A DNA stretch of 64,000 nucleotides from Mycolicibacterium rhodesiae (GCF_002086695.1 NZ_MVIH01000004.1:372001-436000), one strand, 5' to 3'; counted from the stretch's first letter, positions 24,740-36,011 are shown. Made by a program: numbers and translations. Notes: generated by a model from the letters alone, not told the origin.

Positions 24740-25747
24740 TTACGCTCCCACCAGTTCCAGACGGTGTGCCTTGCCACCCAACAGACGGGTGAGATCCTTG
24801 ATCGACGAGTAGTAGCGGTGCATCGGGTAGGTGATGTCCATACCCATGCCGCCGTGCAGATGGTGGCACAGTTGCATGACCGGCGGCGCCTGCGAGGTCA
24901 CCCAATAGCCAAGGATGTCAATGTCTTCGGCCGCATCGCGTCCTTCGGACAGCGCCCAGGACACCGCCGTCGACGCCAACGTGATGGTGCGCGAGGCGAT
25001 GTAGATCTCGGCGAGCTGCGCGGCGACGGTTTGGAAGGTGGACAGCGGCTTGCCGAACTGGTGCCGGTTGGCGACGTAGTCGGCGGTGAGCCGCAGCGCA
25101 CCTGCCACCAACCCGGACGCGTAGGCGCCGACGGCGGCCACCACCAGCTGATTGATCCGCCGCACAGTATCGCTGCCGCCCAACACATCTGCGCTGTCGA
25201 CGGGGGTGTCGGCAAAGGTGACGACGTATTCGTCAGCGTGCGTCGCCGACGGGGTCTTCGCCAGGCTCACGCCGGCCGCCGTGGGCGACACGACCACCAC
25301 ACCGCTATCGGTGCTCACGACGATCCAATCCGCTTGCTCGGCAAAGGGAACGCCGATCTTGGTGCCGTTGAGCTTGCCGTCCGTCAGCCGCGTCTCGGGC
25401 CGCTCGGGCAGCGCGCGCCCCGGCTCGTTGAGCGCCGCCGTCAGCACCGCCCCCTTGGCGACACCGGCCAGGTAGCGATCCTGCTGAGAGTCCGACGCCA
25501 GGTCCAGCAGCGGAAGCAGACCCAGACCGAGGGTCGCGAACGCGGGACTGATGTTGCCGAACCTGCCGATCTGGGTGAGCGCCGCGGTGATCTCGGCCAG
25601 GCCGAGGCCGTCACCGCCCAGGCGCTCGGGGACGCCGAACGCCACGACGCCGCCGGAAACCAGCGCGTCCCAGCTGTTGTCCCGCTCGAGCGCGGACGTC
25701 ACCACGTCGGTGACTGCCTGCTGCCCTTCGTCCGGACTGAAGTCCAC
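24740..25747 (-). CDS. chsE1: ChsE1 (FadE28), acyl-CoA dehydrogenase subunit
   Basis: A 335-residue shortened acyl-CoA dehydrogenase, partner of ChsE2. The start is GTG 25747 (VDFSPDEGQQAVTDVV), preceded by GGAGGA at the right distance; a 52-residue upstream extension is low-complexity and rejected. The protein has the reduced middle domain typical of steroid FadE heteromer subunits, followed by the RHQFGKPLSTFQTVAAQLAE helix. It is 37 bases from the cyp125 stop. Confidence 0.91.
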   Translation of the reverse strand: MDFSPDEGQQAVTDVVTSALERDNSWDALVSGGVVAFGVPERLGGDGLGLAEITAALTQIGRFGNISPAFATLGLGLLPLLDLASDSQQDRYLAGVAKGAVLTAALNEPGRALPERPETRLTDGKLNGTKIGVPFAEQADWIVVSTDSGVVVVSPTAAGVSLAKTPSATHADEYVVTFADTPVDSADVLGGSDTVRRINQLVVAAVGAYASGLVAGALRLTADYVANRHQFGKPLSTFQTVAAQLAEIYIASRTITLASTAVSWALSEGRDAAEDIDILGYWVTSQAPPVMQLCHHLHGGMGMDITYPMHRYYSSIKDLTRLLGGKAHRLELVGA

Positions 25748-25784
25748 GAAGAATCCTCCTTGATTCTCAGGCGATAAGCGTGTT

Positions 25785-27023
25785 TTAGGCCGATGCTCCG
25801 GTGTAGTCGACCTGCCAGTGCTTGATGGCGTTGAGCCACCCCGAACGTAGCCGCTCCGGTGTGCCCGCGGAGGTGAGATCGGGCATGTGGTCAGCAACTG
25901 CATTGAAGATCAGGTTGATCGTCATCTTGGCCAGGTTGGCGCCCACGCAGTAGTGCACCCCGGTGCCACCGAAACCGACGTGCGGATTCGGGTTGCGCAG
26001 GATGTTGAAGCTGTACGGGTCCTCGAAGACGTCTTCGTCGAAGTTGGCCGAGCGGTAGAACATCACCACCCGCTGGTCCTTCTTGATCTGCACGCCGGAC
26101 AGCTCGACGTCCTCGGCGGCGGTGCGCTGGAACGCGGTGACCGGGGTGGCCCAGCGGACGATCTCGTCGGCCGCGGTCTCCGGGCGCTCCTTCTTGTAGA
26201 GCTCCCACTGGTCGGGGTTGTTCGCAAACGCGATCATGCCGTGGGTGATCGAGTTGCGGGTGGTCTCGTTGCCGGCCACGGCCAGCATCATCACGAAGAA
26301 GCCGAACTCGTCGTCGGAGAGCTTCTCCCCGTCGATGTCGGCGTTGATCAGCGCGGTGACGATGTCGTTGCCGGGGTTCTTACCCTTCACCTCGGCCATG
26401 TGCATGGCGTAGGCCAGCACCTCCATCGACGACTGCTTGGGGTCGACGTCGAACTCTTCGTCACCGTTGCCGGTCATTTCGTTCGACCAGCGGAACAGCT
26501 TGGCCCGATCGTCCTGGGGCACACCGAGCAAATCGGCGATCGCCTGCAGCGGCAGCTCGCAGGCCACCTGCTCGACGAAGTCTCCGCTGCCGTGGGCGGC
26601 GGCCTCCTTGGCGATGATCTGCGCCCGCCGGTCGAGTTCGTCGCGCAGCGCACTGATGGCACGCGGGGTGAACCCCTTGGAGATGATGCGGCGCAGCCGG
26701 TCGTGGTACTCGCCGTCCATATTGAGCATGACGACCTTCTGCAGGTCGATGTCCTCGCGCGCCATCTCGTCGGGGAACTGCGGGATGGCGGTGTTGGGCG
26801 AGCTCAGGAAAACGTCGTTGCGGCGGGAGACCTCTTTGACGTCCTTGTGCTTGGTGACGACCCAGTAACCGCCGTCGTTGAAGCCGCCCTTGCCGATAGC
26901 CTGTTCGCACCACCAGATCGGCGCGACCCGGCGCAGTTCGGCGAGCTCCTCTACCGGCAGCCGCTGCACATGCAGGTCCGGATCCAGAAAGTCGAAACCG
27001 GCCGGGATGTTGGGGGTTGGCAT
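25785..27023 (-). CDS. cyp125: CYP125, steroid C26/C27 monooxygenase
   Basis: A 412-residue cytochrome P450 that oxidises the terminal methyl group of cholesterol or cholest-4-en-3-one to the carboxylic acid, which starts side-chain degradation. I-helix AGNETTR, K-helix EIVR and the haem-ligand loop FGGTGVHYCVGANLAK are present. Start 27023 (MPTPNIPAGFDF) matches the family; ATG 27029 is an alternative. It is the first gene of the ltp2 operon. KstR boxes at 27043-27056 and 27121-27134 lie in the promoter region shared with fadA5. Confidence 0.94.
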   Translation of the reverse strand: MPTPNIPAGFDFLDPDLHVQRLPVEELAELRRVAPIWWCEQAIGKGGFNDGGYWVVTKHKDVKEVSRRNDVFLSSPNTAIPQFPDEMAREDIDLQKVVMLNMDGEYHDRLRRIISKGFTPRAISALRDELDRRAQIIAKEAAAHGSGDFVEQVACELPLQAIADLLGVPQDDRAKLFRWSNEMTGNGDEEFDVDPKQSSMEVLAYAMHMAEVKGKNPGNDIVTALINADIDGEKLSDDEFGFFVMMLAVAGNETTRNSITHGMIAFANNPDQWELYKKERPETAADEIVRWATPVTAFQRTAAEDVELSGVQIKKDQRVVMFYRSANFDEDVFEDPYSFNILRNPNPHVGFGGTGVHYCVGANLAKMTINLIFNAVADHMPDLTSAGTPERLRSGWLNAIKHWQVDYTGASA

Positions 27024-27042
27024 GATCATGCGCTCCTCAATA

Positions 27043-27056
27043 TGACGTGTTCTAGT
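27043..27056. promoter_or_regulatory. KstR operator proximal to cyp125
   Basis: TGACGTGTTCTAGT carries GAC-N2-GTT followed by the TCTAG wing, a slightly degenerate KstR box, about 14 bases upstream of the longer cyp125 start. Confidence 0.75.
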
Positions 27057-27120
27057 GCCAGTAAAACATGCCTTCACCGCAGACAAAAGGCACCGCAGCA
27101 TCCTCGCTTGTCAGAGTAAT

Positions 27121-27134
27121 GAAACGTGTTCTAG
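27121..27134. promoter_or_regulatory. KstR operator proximal to fadA5
   Basis: GAAACGTGTTCTAG has the AAC-N2-GTT core and TCTAG wing, nine bases before the fadA5 ATG. With the box 78 bases away it forms a pair, one per divergent promoter. Confidence 0.82.
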
Positions 27135-29148
<2,014 letters not shown>

Positions 29149-29150
29149 AG

Positions 29151-29957
29151 CTACGCCCAGGATCTCGGCGACCAGAGCGCACCCGCGGCGAGTTCCGCGG
29201 CCTCGATGCCCGCTCTGAGATCAACGGTGGCCACGAGTAGGTCGGCGCCGTCGGTATCCCCCACCCGTGGCGCTTGAGCCACGATTGACCCGTCCGGTGC
29301 GATGATCCGGCTCTTGCCAAGCAGGTCGGCACCGCACTGATTCGCCATGATCCACCACTGGCCGTTGGCCAGCGCATTGGCCGGATACAGGATGTCCCAC
29401 CAGGATTCGGTAGCGACTTCGTAGGCGCACGGTGCGACCACCACCCGGGCTCCGGCGTCATGCAGTGCGCGCGCATAGCCGGGATGGTCGCCATCGAAAC
29501 ACGTGCTCAATCCCACCGTGCCGAGATTGTCGATCTCGACGACGGTGGCTCGCTCGCCTGCGGTGAACGCCTTGTGCTCGTTCAATGGGGTATACAGATG
29601 GACTTTGCGATGGGCGCCCACGAGTCGGCCGTCGGGTCCGTAACACGGTGCGGTGTTGTAGATCCGGTCTGCGGCCAACTCCGGCACTGTTCCCGCGAAC
29701 AGCCACACCCCGTGGCTGCGCGCGGCATCTGCAAGAGCCCGGCCCCGCACACCGTCGAGCGGTTCGGCCGCCGTGCGCGCATCGTCGGCCACCGTCGCGG
29801 GATCGTATCCGCACGGCCACAGCTCCGGAAGCACAATGAGTTCGCAGCCACCGTCCGCGAGGTCGGCGACACGACGCAGCGCGTCGTGGAGATTGCGCTC
29901 CGGCTCACCGCATCGCGCCAGCCACTGCGCGATACCGATGGTCAGCGTGTTCGTCAT
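29151..29957 (-). CDS. Nitrilase-superfamily carbon-nitrogen hydrolase
   Basis: A 268-residue hydrolase with the Glu-Lys-Cys triad: Glu in LIVLPELWPCGY, Lys in AHRKVHLYTPLNE, Cys in LSTCFDGDHPGYARAL. Start 29957 (MTNTLTIGIAQ) overlaps the aspartase stop by one base, so it is the last gene of the operon fmo-ridA-DUF1028-M20-aspA-nit. The CFDGDHP variant differs from the CYD/CWE of nitrilases and fits amidase- or carbamoylase-type members. The substrate is unknown. This gene starts the non-steroid island, two bases after the ddn-like stop. Confidence 0.85.
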   Translation of the reverse strand: MTNTLTIGIAQWLARCGEPERNLHDALRRVADLADGGCELIVLPELWPCGYDPATVADDARTAAEPLDGVRGRALADAARSHGVWLFAGTVPELAADRIYNTAPCYGPDGRLVGAHRKVHLYTPLNEHKAFTAGERATVVEIDNLGTVGLSTCFDGDHPGYARALHDAGARVVVAPCAYEVATESWWDILYPANALANGQWWIMANQCGADLLGKSRIIAPDGSIVAQAPRVGDTDGADLLVATVDLRAGIEAAELAAGALWSPRSWA

Positions 29958-31360
29958 CAGCTGTTCCCGTGCTGCGGGCCGGTCAAATTCTGTGGTGTCA
30001 GGATCCTCTCCAGCTCCGAGGCCGTCAGCAGCCCGCGACCGAGAACGAGAGAGGCGATGTCGGAGTCGGAACTCAGCGCGTCGGCGGCGAGCCGGGTTGC
30101 CGCCTCGTAGCCGATGTACGGGTTGAGTGCCGTGACCAGTCCGATGGATTGGTCGACGGTGGCCCGCATCCGGTCCACGTTGGCGGTGATCCCGACGACG
30201 CACCGTGTCCGCAAGGTGTCGCAGGCCGCTGTCAGGTGGGCCAACGATTCGAACAGACTGTGGGCGATGATCGGCTCGAAGGCGTTGAGCTGCAACTGGC
30301 CACCCTCGGCCGCCATGCTGATGGCGACGTCGTTGCCGACCACCTCGAAAGCGACCTGATTGACGACTTCGGGAATCACCGGGTTGACCTTGCCCGGCAT
30401 GATGCTCGAACCCGCCTGCACCGCAGGAAGATTGATCTCACCCAGGCCTGCGCGCGGACCAGAAGACAGCAGCCGCAGATCGTTGCAGATCTTCGACAGC
30501 TTGACCGCCGTACGCTTGAGCACCCCGGACAGCTGGACGAAGGAACCGACATCCTGGGTGGCCTCCACGAGATTCGAGGCGGTCACCAGCGGTAGTTCGG
30601 TGGCGGCACAGAGCTCTTCGCAGACCGCCTCGGCGTATCCCCGATGCGTGTTGAGGCCGGTCCCGATCGCGGTGCCGCCGAGGTTGATCTCGCAGATCAA
30701 TGTTGCGGCCTCCCCCAACCGGTCACTGTCCTCACCTACCATCACCGCGTAGCTGCCGAACTCCTGCCCGAGCGTCATGGGAACCGCGTCCTGCAGTTGG
30801 GTGCGTCCCATCTTCAGATGGCCACCGAACTCGACCGCCTTATCGGCGAAGGCCGAAACCAGTTCGGCCATCGCAAGTTGCAGCCGGTGGACCGCGAACT
30901 GGAGCGCGATCTTCAACGCCGTCGGGTAGACATCGTTGGTGCTTTGCCCGAGGTTGACGTGCTCGAGTGGATGCAGGTAGCGATACTCGCCGCGCCGGTG
31001 TCCGAGTAGCTCCAGACCGCGGTTGGCGATCACCTCGTTGGCGTTCATATTGGTCGACGTGCCGGCACCGCCTTGGATGACGTCGACGACGAACTGGTCG
31101 TGCAGCAATCCGGACTTGAGTTCCGCGCATGCCGAGACGATGGCATTCGCGCGTTCTGAACCGAGCAAACCCAGCCGCTGATTGGCAAGCGCAGCAGCCA
31201 TTTTCACGCAGGCCAGCGCAACAATGAACTCCGGATAGCGTGAGATCTGCGTCCCGGTGATCGGGAAGTTCGCCATCGCGCGAGCGGTATGGACGCCGTA
31301 GTACGCCGCGTCGGGGACCTCGCAGTCGCCGAGCAGATCGTGTTCGACACGAACGCTCAT
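29957..31360 (-). CDS. aspA: Aspartase-type ammonia-lyase (aspartase/fumarase superfamily)
   Basis: A 467-residue lyase. GGAGTSTNMNANEV (about 97-110), HVNLGQSTNDVYPTA and the mobile loop GSSIMPGKVNPVIPE (signature serine) mark the aspartase branch rather than class II fumarase. The expected reaction is aspartate to fumarate plus ammonia; relatives act on N-substituted aspartates. It is overlapped by four bases with the M20 gene and one base with the nitrilase gene. The operon position suggests it disposes of an amino-acid product of those hydrolases. Confidence 0.87.
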   Translation of the reverse strand: MSVRVEHDLLGDCEVPDAAYYGVHTARAMANFPITGTQISRYPEFIVALACVKMAAALANQRLGLLGSERANAIVSACAELKSGLLHDQFVVDVIQGGAGTSTNMNANEVIANRGLELLGHRRGEYRYLHPLEHVNLGQSTNDVYPTALKIALQFAVHRLQLAMAELVSAFADKAVEFGGHLKMGRTQLQDAVPMTLGQEFGSYAVMVGEDSDRLGEAATLICEINLGGTAIGTGLNTHRGYAEAVCEELCAATELPLVTASNLVEATQDVGSFVQLSGVLKRTAVKLSKICNDLRLLSSGPRAGLGEINLPAVQAGSSIMPGKVNPVIPEVVNQVAFEVVGNDVAISMAAEGGQLQLNAFEPIIAHSLFESLAHLTAACDTLRTRCVVGITANVDRMRATVDQSIGLVTALNPYIGYEAATRLAADALSSDSDIASLVLGRGLLTASELERILTPQNLTGPQHGNS

Positions 31361-32532
31361 CGCGCATCTCCTTCGGCGGTGGCCATCAAGCGTTGGCGAG
31401 TGCCGGTATCAACCGCCGCATCCAGCAGCGTAAGCGCCAGTGCCAGCGCACCATCGGTCGCGGCCCGGTCGGCGGCCGGCGAAATGGCGGCAGCGGCGAA
31501 CTCGACCTGGTGGTTGACCGCGGGCAGCGAGTCGATCCCGATGTAGGGGTGGATGGCCGGAATGCGCTGGGAGACATTGCCCATGTCTGTGGACGCGCGG
31601 TTCATCAGCGAGTCGGCGCCGGAACTGAACCGCCGGCCGAGCTCCTCGGCGCGGCGGACGTATCCGGCGAGTAGTCCCTCATCGGTACGGAACTCCGCGT
31701 ACGGCTTGCTCTCAGCAGTGATGGTCAGTTCACAGCCCGTCGCGTGCGCGCCGGCTTCGAAACACCGGTTGACGCGTTCCTCCAGGCCCGCGAGTTCGGC
31801 CAGTGTGCCGGCTCGTACGTACCAACGGCCTTCGGTTCGCTGCGGAATGGCGTTCGGCGCCTCACCGCCGTTGGTCATCACCCCATGCACCCGGACTCCG
31901 CTGGGCAGCTGTTGGCGCAGCAGGCCGATCGCCACCTGGGCAATGGTGAAGGCATCAGCGGCATTCACCCCCCGATCCGGATATGCCGCGGCGTGTGCGG
32001 CCTTTCCGTCGTACTGAATGTGGCTGTGCGACACCGCGTATGGTTCAGCTCTGGCCACATCGACGGGCCCGGGATGCACCATCGCGGCCGCATGCACGCC
32101 GGCGAATCCGCCGCGCTCGAGTATCTCGATCTTGCCGCCGCCGCCCTCCTCTGCAGGTGTCCCGAATACCGACAGCGTGATGCCCAGATCGTCGACGTAG
32201 GGTGCCAACGCAACGGCCGCGCCGGTGGAGATCGCGGCGATCACATTGTGGCCGCATGCGTGCCCCATCCCCGGGAGTGCGTCGTACTCGGCACACACCG
32301 CCAAATGCAGCGGCCCGGTACCGAGGCGGGCCAGGAAAGCGGTCGACAGACCCGTGAAGTTCTCCTCGACGGCGAATCCGGAGTCGGCAAGGTCGCCGGC
32401 CACGCGCGCACAGGACCGGACCTCTTCCCAGGCGATTTCGGGGTGTGCGTGTAGGTCGTGGGACAGCGCAAGGATCTGGCCGGTCGCCCGATCGGCCGCC
32501 GACCGGACGGCATCGTCGAGTGCGGTGATCAT
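31357..32532 (-). CDS. M20-family amidohydrolase / N-acyl amino acid deacylase-like peptidase
   Basis: A 391-residue metallohydrolase. Metal ligands expected in HAHPEIAWEE, CAEYDALPGMGHACGHN, TPAEEGGGGK and VHPG are visible. The dimerisation domain (about 175-290) follows HIQYDGKAAHAAAYPDRG. The subgroup looks like p-aminobenzoyl-glutamate or peptidase-M20D amidohydrolases. Start 32532 (MITALDDAVRSAAD) overlaps the DUF1028 stop by four bases. It probably deacylates or opens an amide to free an amino acid. Confidence 0.86.
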   Translation of the reverse strand: MITALDDAVRSAADRATGQILALSHDLHAHPEIAWEEVRSCARVAGDLADSGFAVEENFTGLSTAFLARLGTGPLHLAVCAEYDALPGMGHACGHNVIAAISTGAAVALAPYVDDLGITLSVFGTPAEEGGGGKIEILERGGFAGVHAAAMVHPGPVDVARAEPYAVSHSHIQYDGKAAHAAAYPDRGVNAADAFTIAQVAIGLLRQQLPSGVRVHGVMTNGGEAPNAIPQRTEGRWYVRAGTLAELAGLEERVNRCFEAGAHATGCELTITAESKPYAEFRTDEGLLAGYVRRAEELGRRFSSGADSLMNRASTDMGNVSQRIPAIHPYIGIDSLPAVNHQVEFAAAAISPAADRAATDGALALALTLLDAAVDTGTRQRLMATAEGDAR

Positions 32533-33197
32533 AGATCCCCCGGCACTCCGTACGAGGGCGCGGCGGTGGGATCGATGCCGCGGGTGCGGTAGTCGGCCTT
32601 CTGCGGCGCCCACACCGCCCACAGCCGATGGAGTTCACCGATCGGATCATCGTGCCAGTCGACTCGCAGATCGGTGACCGGCCACGGTACGTCCTCGACC
32701 ACTTGAAGGCCCGCGGAATGCACAGGTCCCGCTTCACCGCCGACTGCCAGCGCGGCGCCGAGGCCGTCCAGTAGCCGCTGTTCGGTCTGCAGTGCAACGG
32801 AATTGAGGTATCCGTCGATCAATGCGTCGATCACCGCCGGTTCGGCGAGCATATTGCCTGCGGCGGCGGCATTCTCGGTCTGCCGCTCGTGGCGGGTGCC
32901 AAGCGCCTTGGCGCCGGTGTGGATCGCCGTCCCTCCTGAGGCATCCACGACGATCAGCTGTCGATACTCGGCGAACGGCTCCCCCACGACGGTCTTCTCA
33001 AGTGCCGAGGACGCATTCGCTCCTGCCGCAAGCGCATCCAGGGCCAGCGCGCCAAGGTTCGGATTCGTGACGTTCTGACTGGCCACCGCTCCCACACCCG
33101 CGCGCAGGTGCACACACCGGGATGCGACCGCGGGACTCGACGAGCACACCACCATGCCGAACGCCGCGCCGTTGCGCACAACGAGCGAGAACGTCAC
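32529..33197 (-). CDS. DUF1028-family Ntn-hydrolase-like protein
   Basis: A 222-residue protein of the DUF1028 family. The start GTG 33197 (VTFSLVVRNGAAFGMVVCSSSPA) overlaps the RidA stop as GTGA. Removal of the initiator and an exposed Thr2 would fit an N-terminal nucleophile hydrolase; family members are annotated as putative Ntn hydrolases but the activity is not established. GVGAVASQNVTNPNLG and AGNMLAEPAVIDAL are conserved. Genomic pairing with M20 hydrolases and RidA is common for this family. Confidence 0.8.
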   Translation of the reverse strand: MTFSLVVRNGAAFGMVVCSSSPAVASRCVHLRAGVGAVASQNVTNPNLGALALDALAAGANASSALEKTVVGEPFAEYRQLIVVDASGGTAIHTGAKALGTRHERQTENAAAAGNMLAEPAVIDALIDGYLNSVALQTEQRLLDGLGAALAVGGEAGPVHSAGLQVVEDVPWPVTDLRVDWHDDPIGELHRLWAVWAPQKADYRTRGIDPTAAPSYGVPGDL

Positions 33198-33637
33198 GAC
33201 CGATCTCCACTGAGCACCGCGGTGGCGTCGATCTCCACCAGCCATTCGGGGCGGGCCAACGCGTCGACGACCAGCCCGGTAGAAACCGGGTAGACGCCTT
33301 TCAGCCAGCGCCCCATGACGCGGTACACCGGTTCGCGGTAACGGATGTCAACCAGGTAGACCGTGACCTTGACGATGTCCTCGACACCGCTGCCCGCCTC
33401 GTCGAGGAGCATCGCGATGTTGGCCATGGCCTTCTCGGCCTGCGCCTCGACATCGCCGATCCCCACCGACTCCCGGCTGTCGAGGTCTTGGCCGATCTGC
33501 CCGCGCAGATAGACGACTCCTCCGGCCACCACCGCTTGGCAGAGATCGTTGTCGAGGTTCTGCTCGGGGTAGGTGTCCTTGGTGTTGAACGGCCGGATTC
33601 GCCTGTGGGTCGCGCCGGCCGGCGTCGCATCGCTCAT
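33194..33637 (-). CDS. RidA/YjgF-family enamine/imine deaminase
   Basis: A 147-residue RidA-fold protein. Start 33637 (MSDATPAGATHRRIRPFNT) follows a GAGAGGACCTC ribosome region. YLRGQIGQDLDSRESVGIGD and the C-terminal RPEWLVEIDATAVL are family segments; the usual catalytic Arg-Glu pair appears as the A-R-P-E-W-L-V-E-I region. RidA proteins hydrolyse reactive imines from amino-acid or amine oxidation, which suits its place directly downstream of an FMO-like gene. It overlaps DUF1028 by four bases. Confidence 0.86.
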   Translation of the reverse strand: MSDATPAGATHRRIRPFNTKDTYPEQNLDNDLCQAVVAGGVVYLRGQIGQDLDSRESVGIGDVEAQAEKAMANIAMLLDEAGSGVEDIVKVTVYLVDIRYREPVYRVMGRWLKGVYPVSTGLVVDALARPEWLVEIDATAVLSGDRS

Positions 33638-33669
33638 TGACAGAGGTCCTCTCTCAGGTGTTGGCGCAG

Positions 33670-34992
33670 TCAGTGATCGGCGAGCACAGGCGCCTGGTAG
33701 GCGAGGTAACTGCGTTGGATCGCAATCTGATCGGCCAGGTACTTGGCGTCGTGCCAGACTCCCCAGATGAAGCTCGACCCCCGGCGGGACTGCCACGGCA
33801 GACCGAGGAAGTAGACACCGGGCTCGCTCGACACACCGCGCTGATGACGCGGACGGCCGCTGTCATCGAAGGTGTCCACCTGAAGCCAGCCGAAGTCGAA
33901 CGCGAAGCCGACCGCCCAGATGATCGACGTGATGCCTGCCTGCGCAAGCTCCAGCGAGCCGATCGGGTTTGTCACGCACTCCGGATCGGGGGCGAATACC
34001 CGAGCCTGTGGCTCCTCGGGTAGGTCCAGCCCGTTGCGGGCGATATAGGCATCTGCCTCGTCGAGCATCGAGAGGTAGTTCGCATCACCGCTTTCGATGT
34101 TGGCGCGCAGATCCGGAGCAAAGTTCATCACGCCGTTCTCGTAGGGACCGGCCATCCCGAGCAAGGTGATTCCACGTGCCGCCAGATCGCGGAAATCGAC
34201 AGTGTGCCCGCCGTGCGCCCCGCTGACCGCGATCGTCACATGCTCGGCGCCACGCGGCGGTGCGGCCATGTCCCACTTGCCGAGAACCCCCAGCCACCAA
34301 CAGAAGTCGCGGCCACGATAGCTGCGGGGCGGTCGGTCGTGCGGGCCGACGGCGAGATACACACTGCGCCCGGACTGACGCAGTTCGTCGGCGATCTGCA
34401 CTCCTGATGAACCCGCACCGATCACCAGTACGGCACCGTCGGGCAGTTGCTCGGGGTTGTGATACGAGCTGGAGTGCAGCTGATGAACGCCCGCACTCTC
34501 GGGGACCACCGGGGGGATGATCGGTTTCTGGAACGCGCCGGTGGCGGCGACGACGTATCGGGCGTCGATGGTCCCGGCGGTTGTCTCGGCCCGGAAGCCG
34601 CTGCGCCCCTCGAGCTTTCGAACGGATTCCACGGTGACACCAGTACGGATCGGCGCGTCGATCTTGTCCGCGTACGCGACGAGGTAGTCGGCGACCTCTT
34701 CCTTGCCTGCGAAGGCGTCGGGGGCGATGTCGAAGTCCAGCCCCGGGAACCGGTCGTGCCACGCCGGGCCGTTGGCGACCAATGAGTCCCAGCGCCATGA
34801 CCGCCACCGTTCGGCGATGCGGTCGCGCTCCACGACCAGATGCGGCACGCCGTGCGCACTGAGGTGCTCACTCATCGCGATCCCCGCCTGCCCAGCCCCG
34901 ACAACGAGAACCTCGACCTCTTCGATCGCCAATTTGACCTCCACGGACTCGGCGTTCCTGCTCGCCCTCCATCGTTCAAGCCGCTCTTGCAT
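33670..34992 (-). CDS. Flavin-containing monooxygenase (class B, FMO/BVMO-like)
   Basis: A 440-residue flavoprotein. The FAD site is VVGAGQAGIAMSEHL near residue 30. An NADPH-binding loop VIGAGSSGVQIADEL occurs near residue 200. FQKPIIPPVVPES and SSSYHNPEQLPDG resemble the YucA/CzcO-type FMO region. Start 34992 was chosen because upstream frame lies in LysR-gene terminator sequence. It likely N-oxidises or oxygenates an amine or ketone; an imine product would explain the RidA gene 32 bases downstream. Confidence 0.84.
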   Translation of the reverse strand: MQERLERWRASRNAESVEVKLAIEEVEVLVVGAGQAGIAMSEHLSAHGVPHLVVERDRIAERWRSWRWDSLVANGPAWHDRFPGLDFDIAPDAFAGKEEVADYLVAYADKIDAPIRTGVTVESVRKLEGRSGFRAETTAGTIDARYVVAATGAFQKPIIPPVVPESAGVHQLHSSSYHNPEQLPDGAVLVIGAGSSGVQIADELRQSGRSVYLAVGPHDRPPRSYRGRDFCWWLGVLGKWDMAAPPRGAEHVTIAVSGAHGGHTVDFRDLAARGITLLGMAGPYENGVMNFAPDLRANIESGDANYLSMLDEADAYIARNGLDLPEEPQARVFAPDPECVTNPIGSLELAQAGITSIIWAVGFAFDFGWLQVDTFDDSGRPRHQRGVSSEPGVYFLGLPWQSRRGSSFIWGVWHDAKYLADQIAIQRSYLAYQAPVLADH

Positions 34993-35053
34993 CTGTACAG
35001 CGCGTAGATCCGATGTACGGCATCGATGAAAACGATCCACGCTGGTCGTGGTG

Positions 35054-35965
35054 TCAGATCTTGGGCGGGTTCGCGAACAGGTTGCGGCACAGGTCCGCCA
35101 CCACACTGGCCCGGCGGGTGGGACGGGCGGCCACCGCGTCGAGCAGCACCACGGTGAGGCTCGGCGGGTCACCACTGATCGGGATCGCCGCCACGGCATG
35201 GCCGTCGAGCGCGGTGGGCACCGCGGCCCGCAGGTTCAGCACGCAGTAGGCCAGCCCGCGCCCGACCAGGGCCCGGCAGGTCTCGACCGTCGTCGAGCGA
35301 TACCGGATGTTCGGCGTGACGCCGGCGGCGCGGAACACGCTCTGGAAGTAGTCGCGGCTGTGCGGCAGGTCCAGCAACACCATCGGTTCGTCGGCCAGCT
35401 CGGCGAGATCGACGCTGTCCCGCGTCGCGAAGCGGTGCTCCCCCGACACCAGGACATACGGCGGCAACGTGTACAGCGGCCAGCGCTTCAACCGTGGATC
35501 GTCGACGAGGTCGTAGCCGATGCCGAGTTCGAACGTCCCGTTGGCGACGCCCTCGGCCAGATCGGCGAGATCGACCTCGGTGGTCAACAGATCGAGTTTG
35601 GGGAGTTTCTCGGCGGCGGTGGCCAACAACTCCGGCAGCAGGTAGGGCGCCACCACCTGGAAGCAGCCGATCGACAGAGTGCCGCTCAGTGAGGTGCCCA
35701 ATCCCTGTGCGACTGCTCGCAGGTCACCCGCCGATGCCAGCAGCTGGCGGCTGGCCACCAGAAGTTCCTTGCCCGCGGGTGTCAGGCTGATGCCCCGCGC
35801 GTGGTGCCGAACCAGCAACTGGACCGACAGCGCATTCTCCAGGTCGGCCAGCGCGGCCGACATCGCCGATTGCGACAGGTGGACCGACGCCGCCGCCCGC
35901 GTGACACTGCCTGCCTCGGCCACCGCGACGAAGTACTCGAGTTGTCGCAACGTGTAGTCGGACAT
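35054..35965 (-). CDS. LysR-type transcriptional regulator
   Basis: A 303-residue LysR protein. The winged helix-turn-helix (about 1-62: LRQLEYFVAVAEAGSVTRAA, HLSQSAMSAALADLE) is followed by a periplasmic-binding-like effector domain. It lies upstream of the fmo-ridA-DUF1028-M20-aspA-nit genes in the same direction and divergent from an aldehyde dehydrogenase. The intergenic palindrome at 36012-36026 is the probable binding site. An island amine or amino acid intermediate is the likely inducer (inference). Confidence 0.88.
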   Translation of the reverse strand: MSDYTLRQLEYFVAVAEAGSVTRAAASVHLSQSAMSAALADLENALSVQLLVRHHARGISLTPAGKELLVASRQLLASAGDLRAVAQGLGTSLSGTLSIGCFQVVAPYLLPELLATAAEKLPKLDLLTTEVDLADLAEGVANGTFELGIGYDLVDDPRLKRWPLYTLPPYVLVSGEHRFATRDSVDLAELADEPMVLLDLPHSRDYFQSVFRAAGVTPNIRYRSTTVETCRALVGRGLAYCVLNLRAAVPTALDGHAVAAIPISGDPPSLTVVLLDAVAARPTRRASVVADLCRNLFANPPKI

Positions 35966-36011
35966 GTCGGCGCCTTCCGCATCAGGAAAATCGATCCTAG
36001 GGTTCGGAAAC

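Noticed and set aside
24380-25777. A 465-residue plus-strand frame opposite chsE2/chsE1
   Set aside because: Composition is dominated by Arg, His, Gly and Gln; both chsE genes with catalytic motifs lie on the minus strand.
35331-35345. KstR-like half site GGAACACG inside the LysR gene
   Set aside because: It lacks the paired arm and is inside coding sequence, so chance occurrence is likely.
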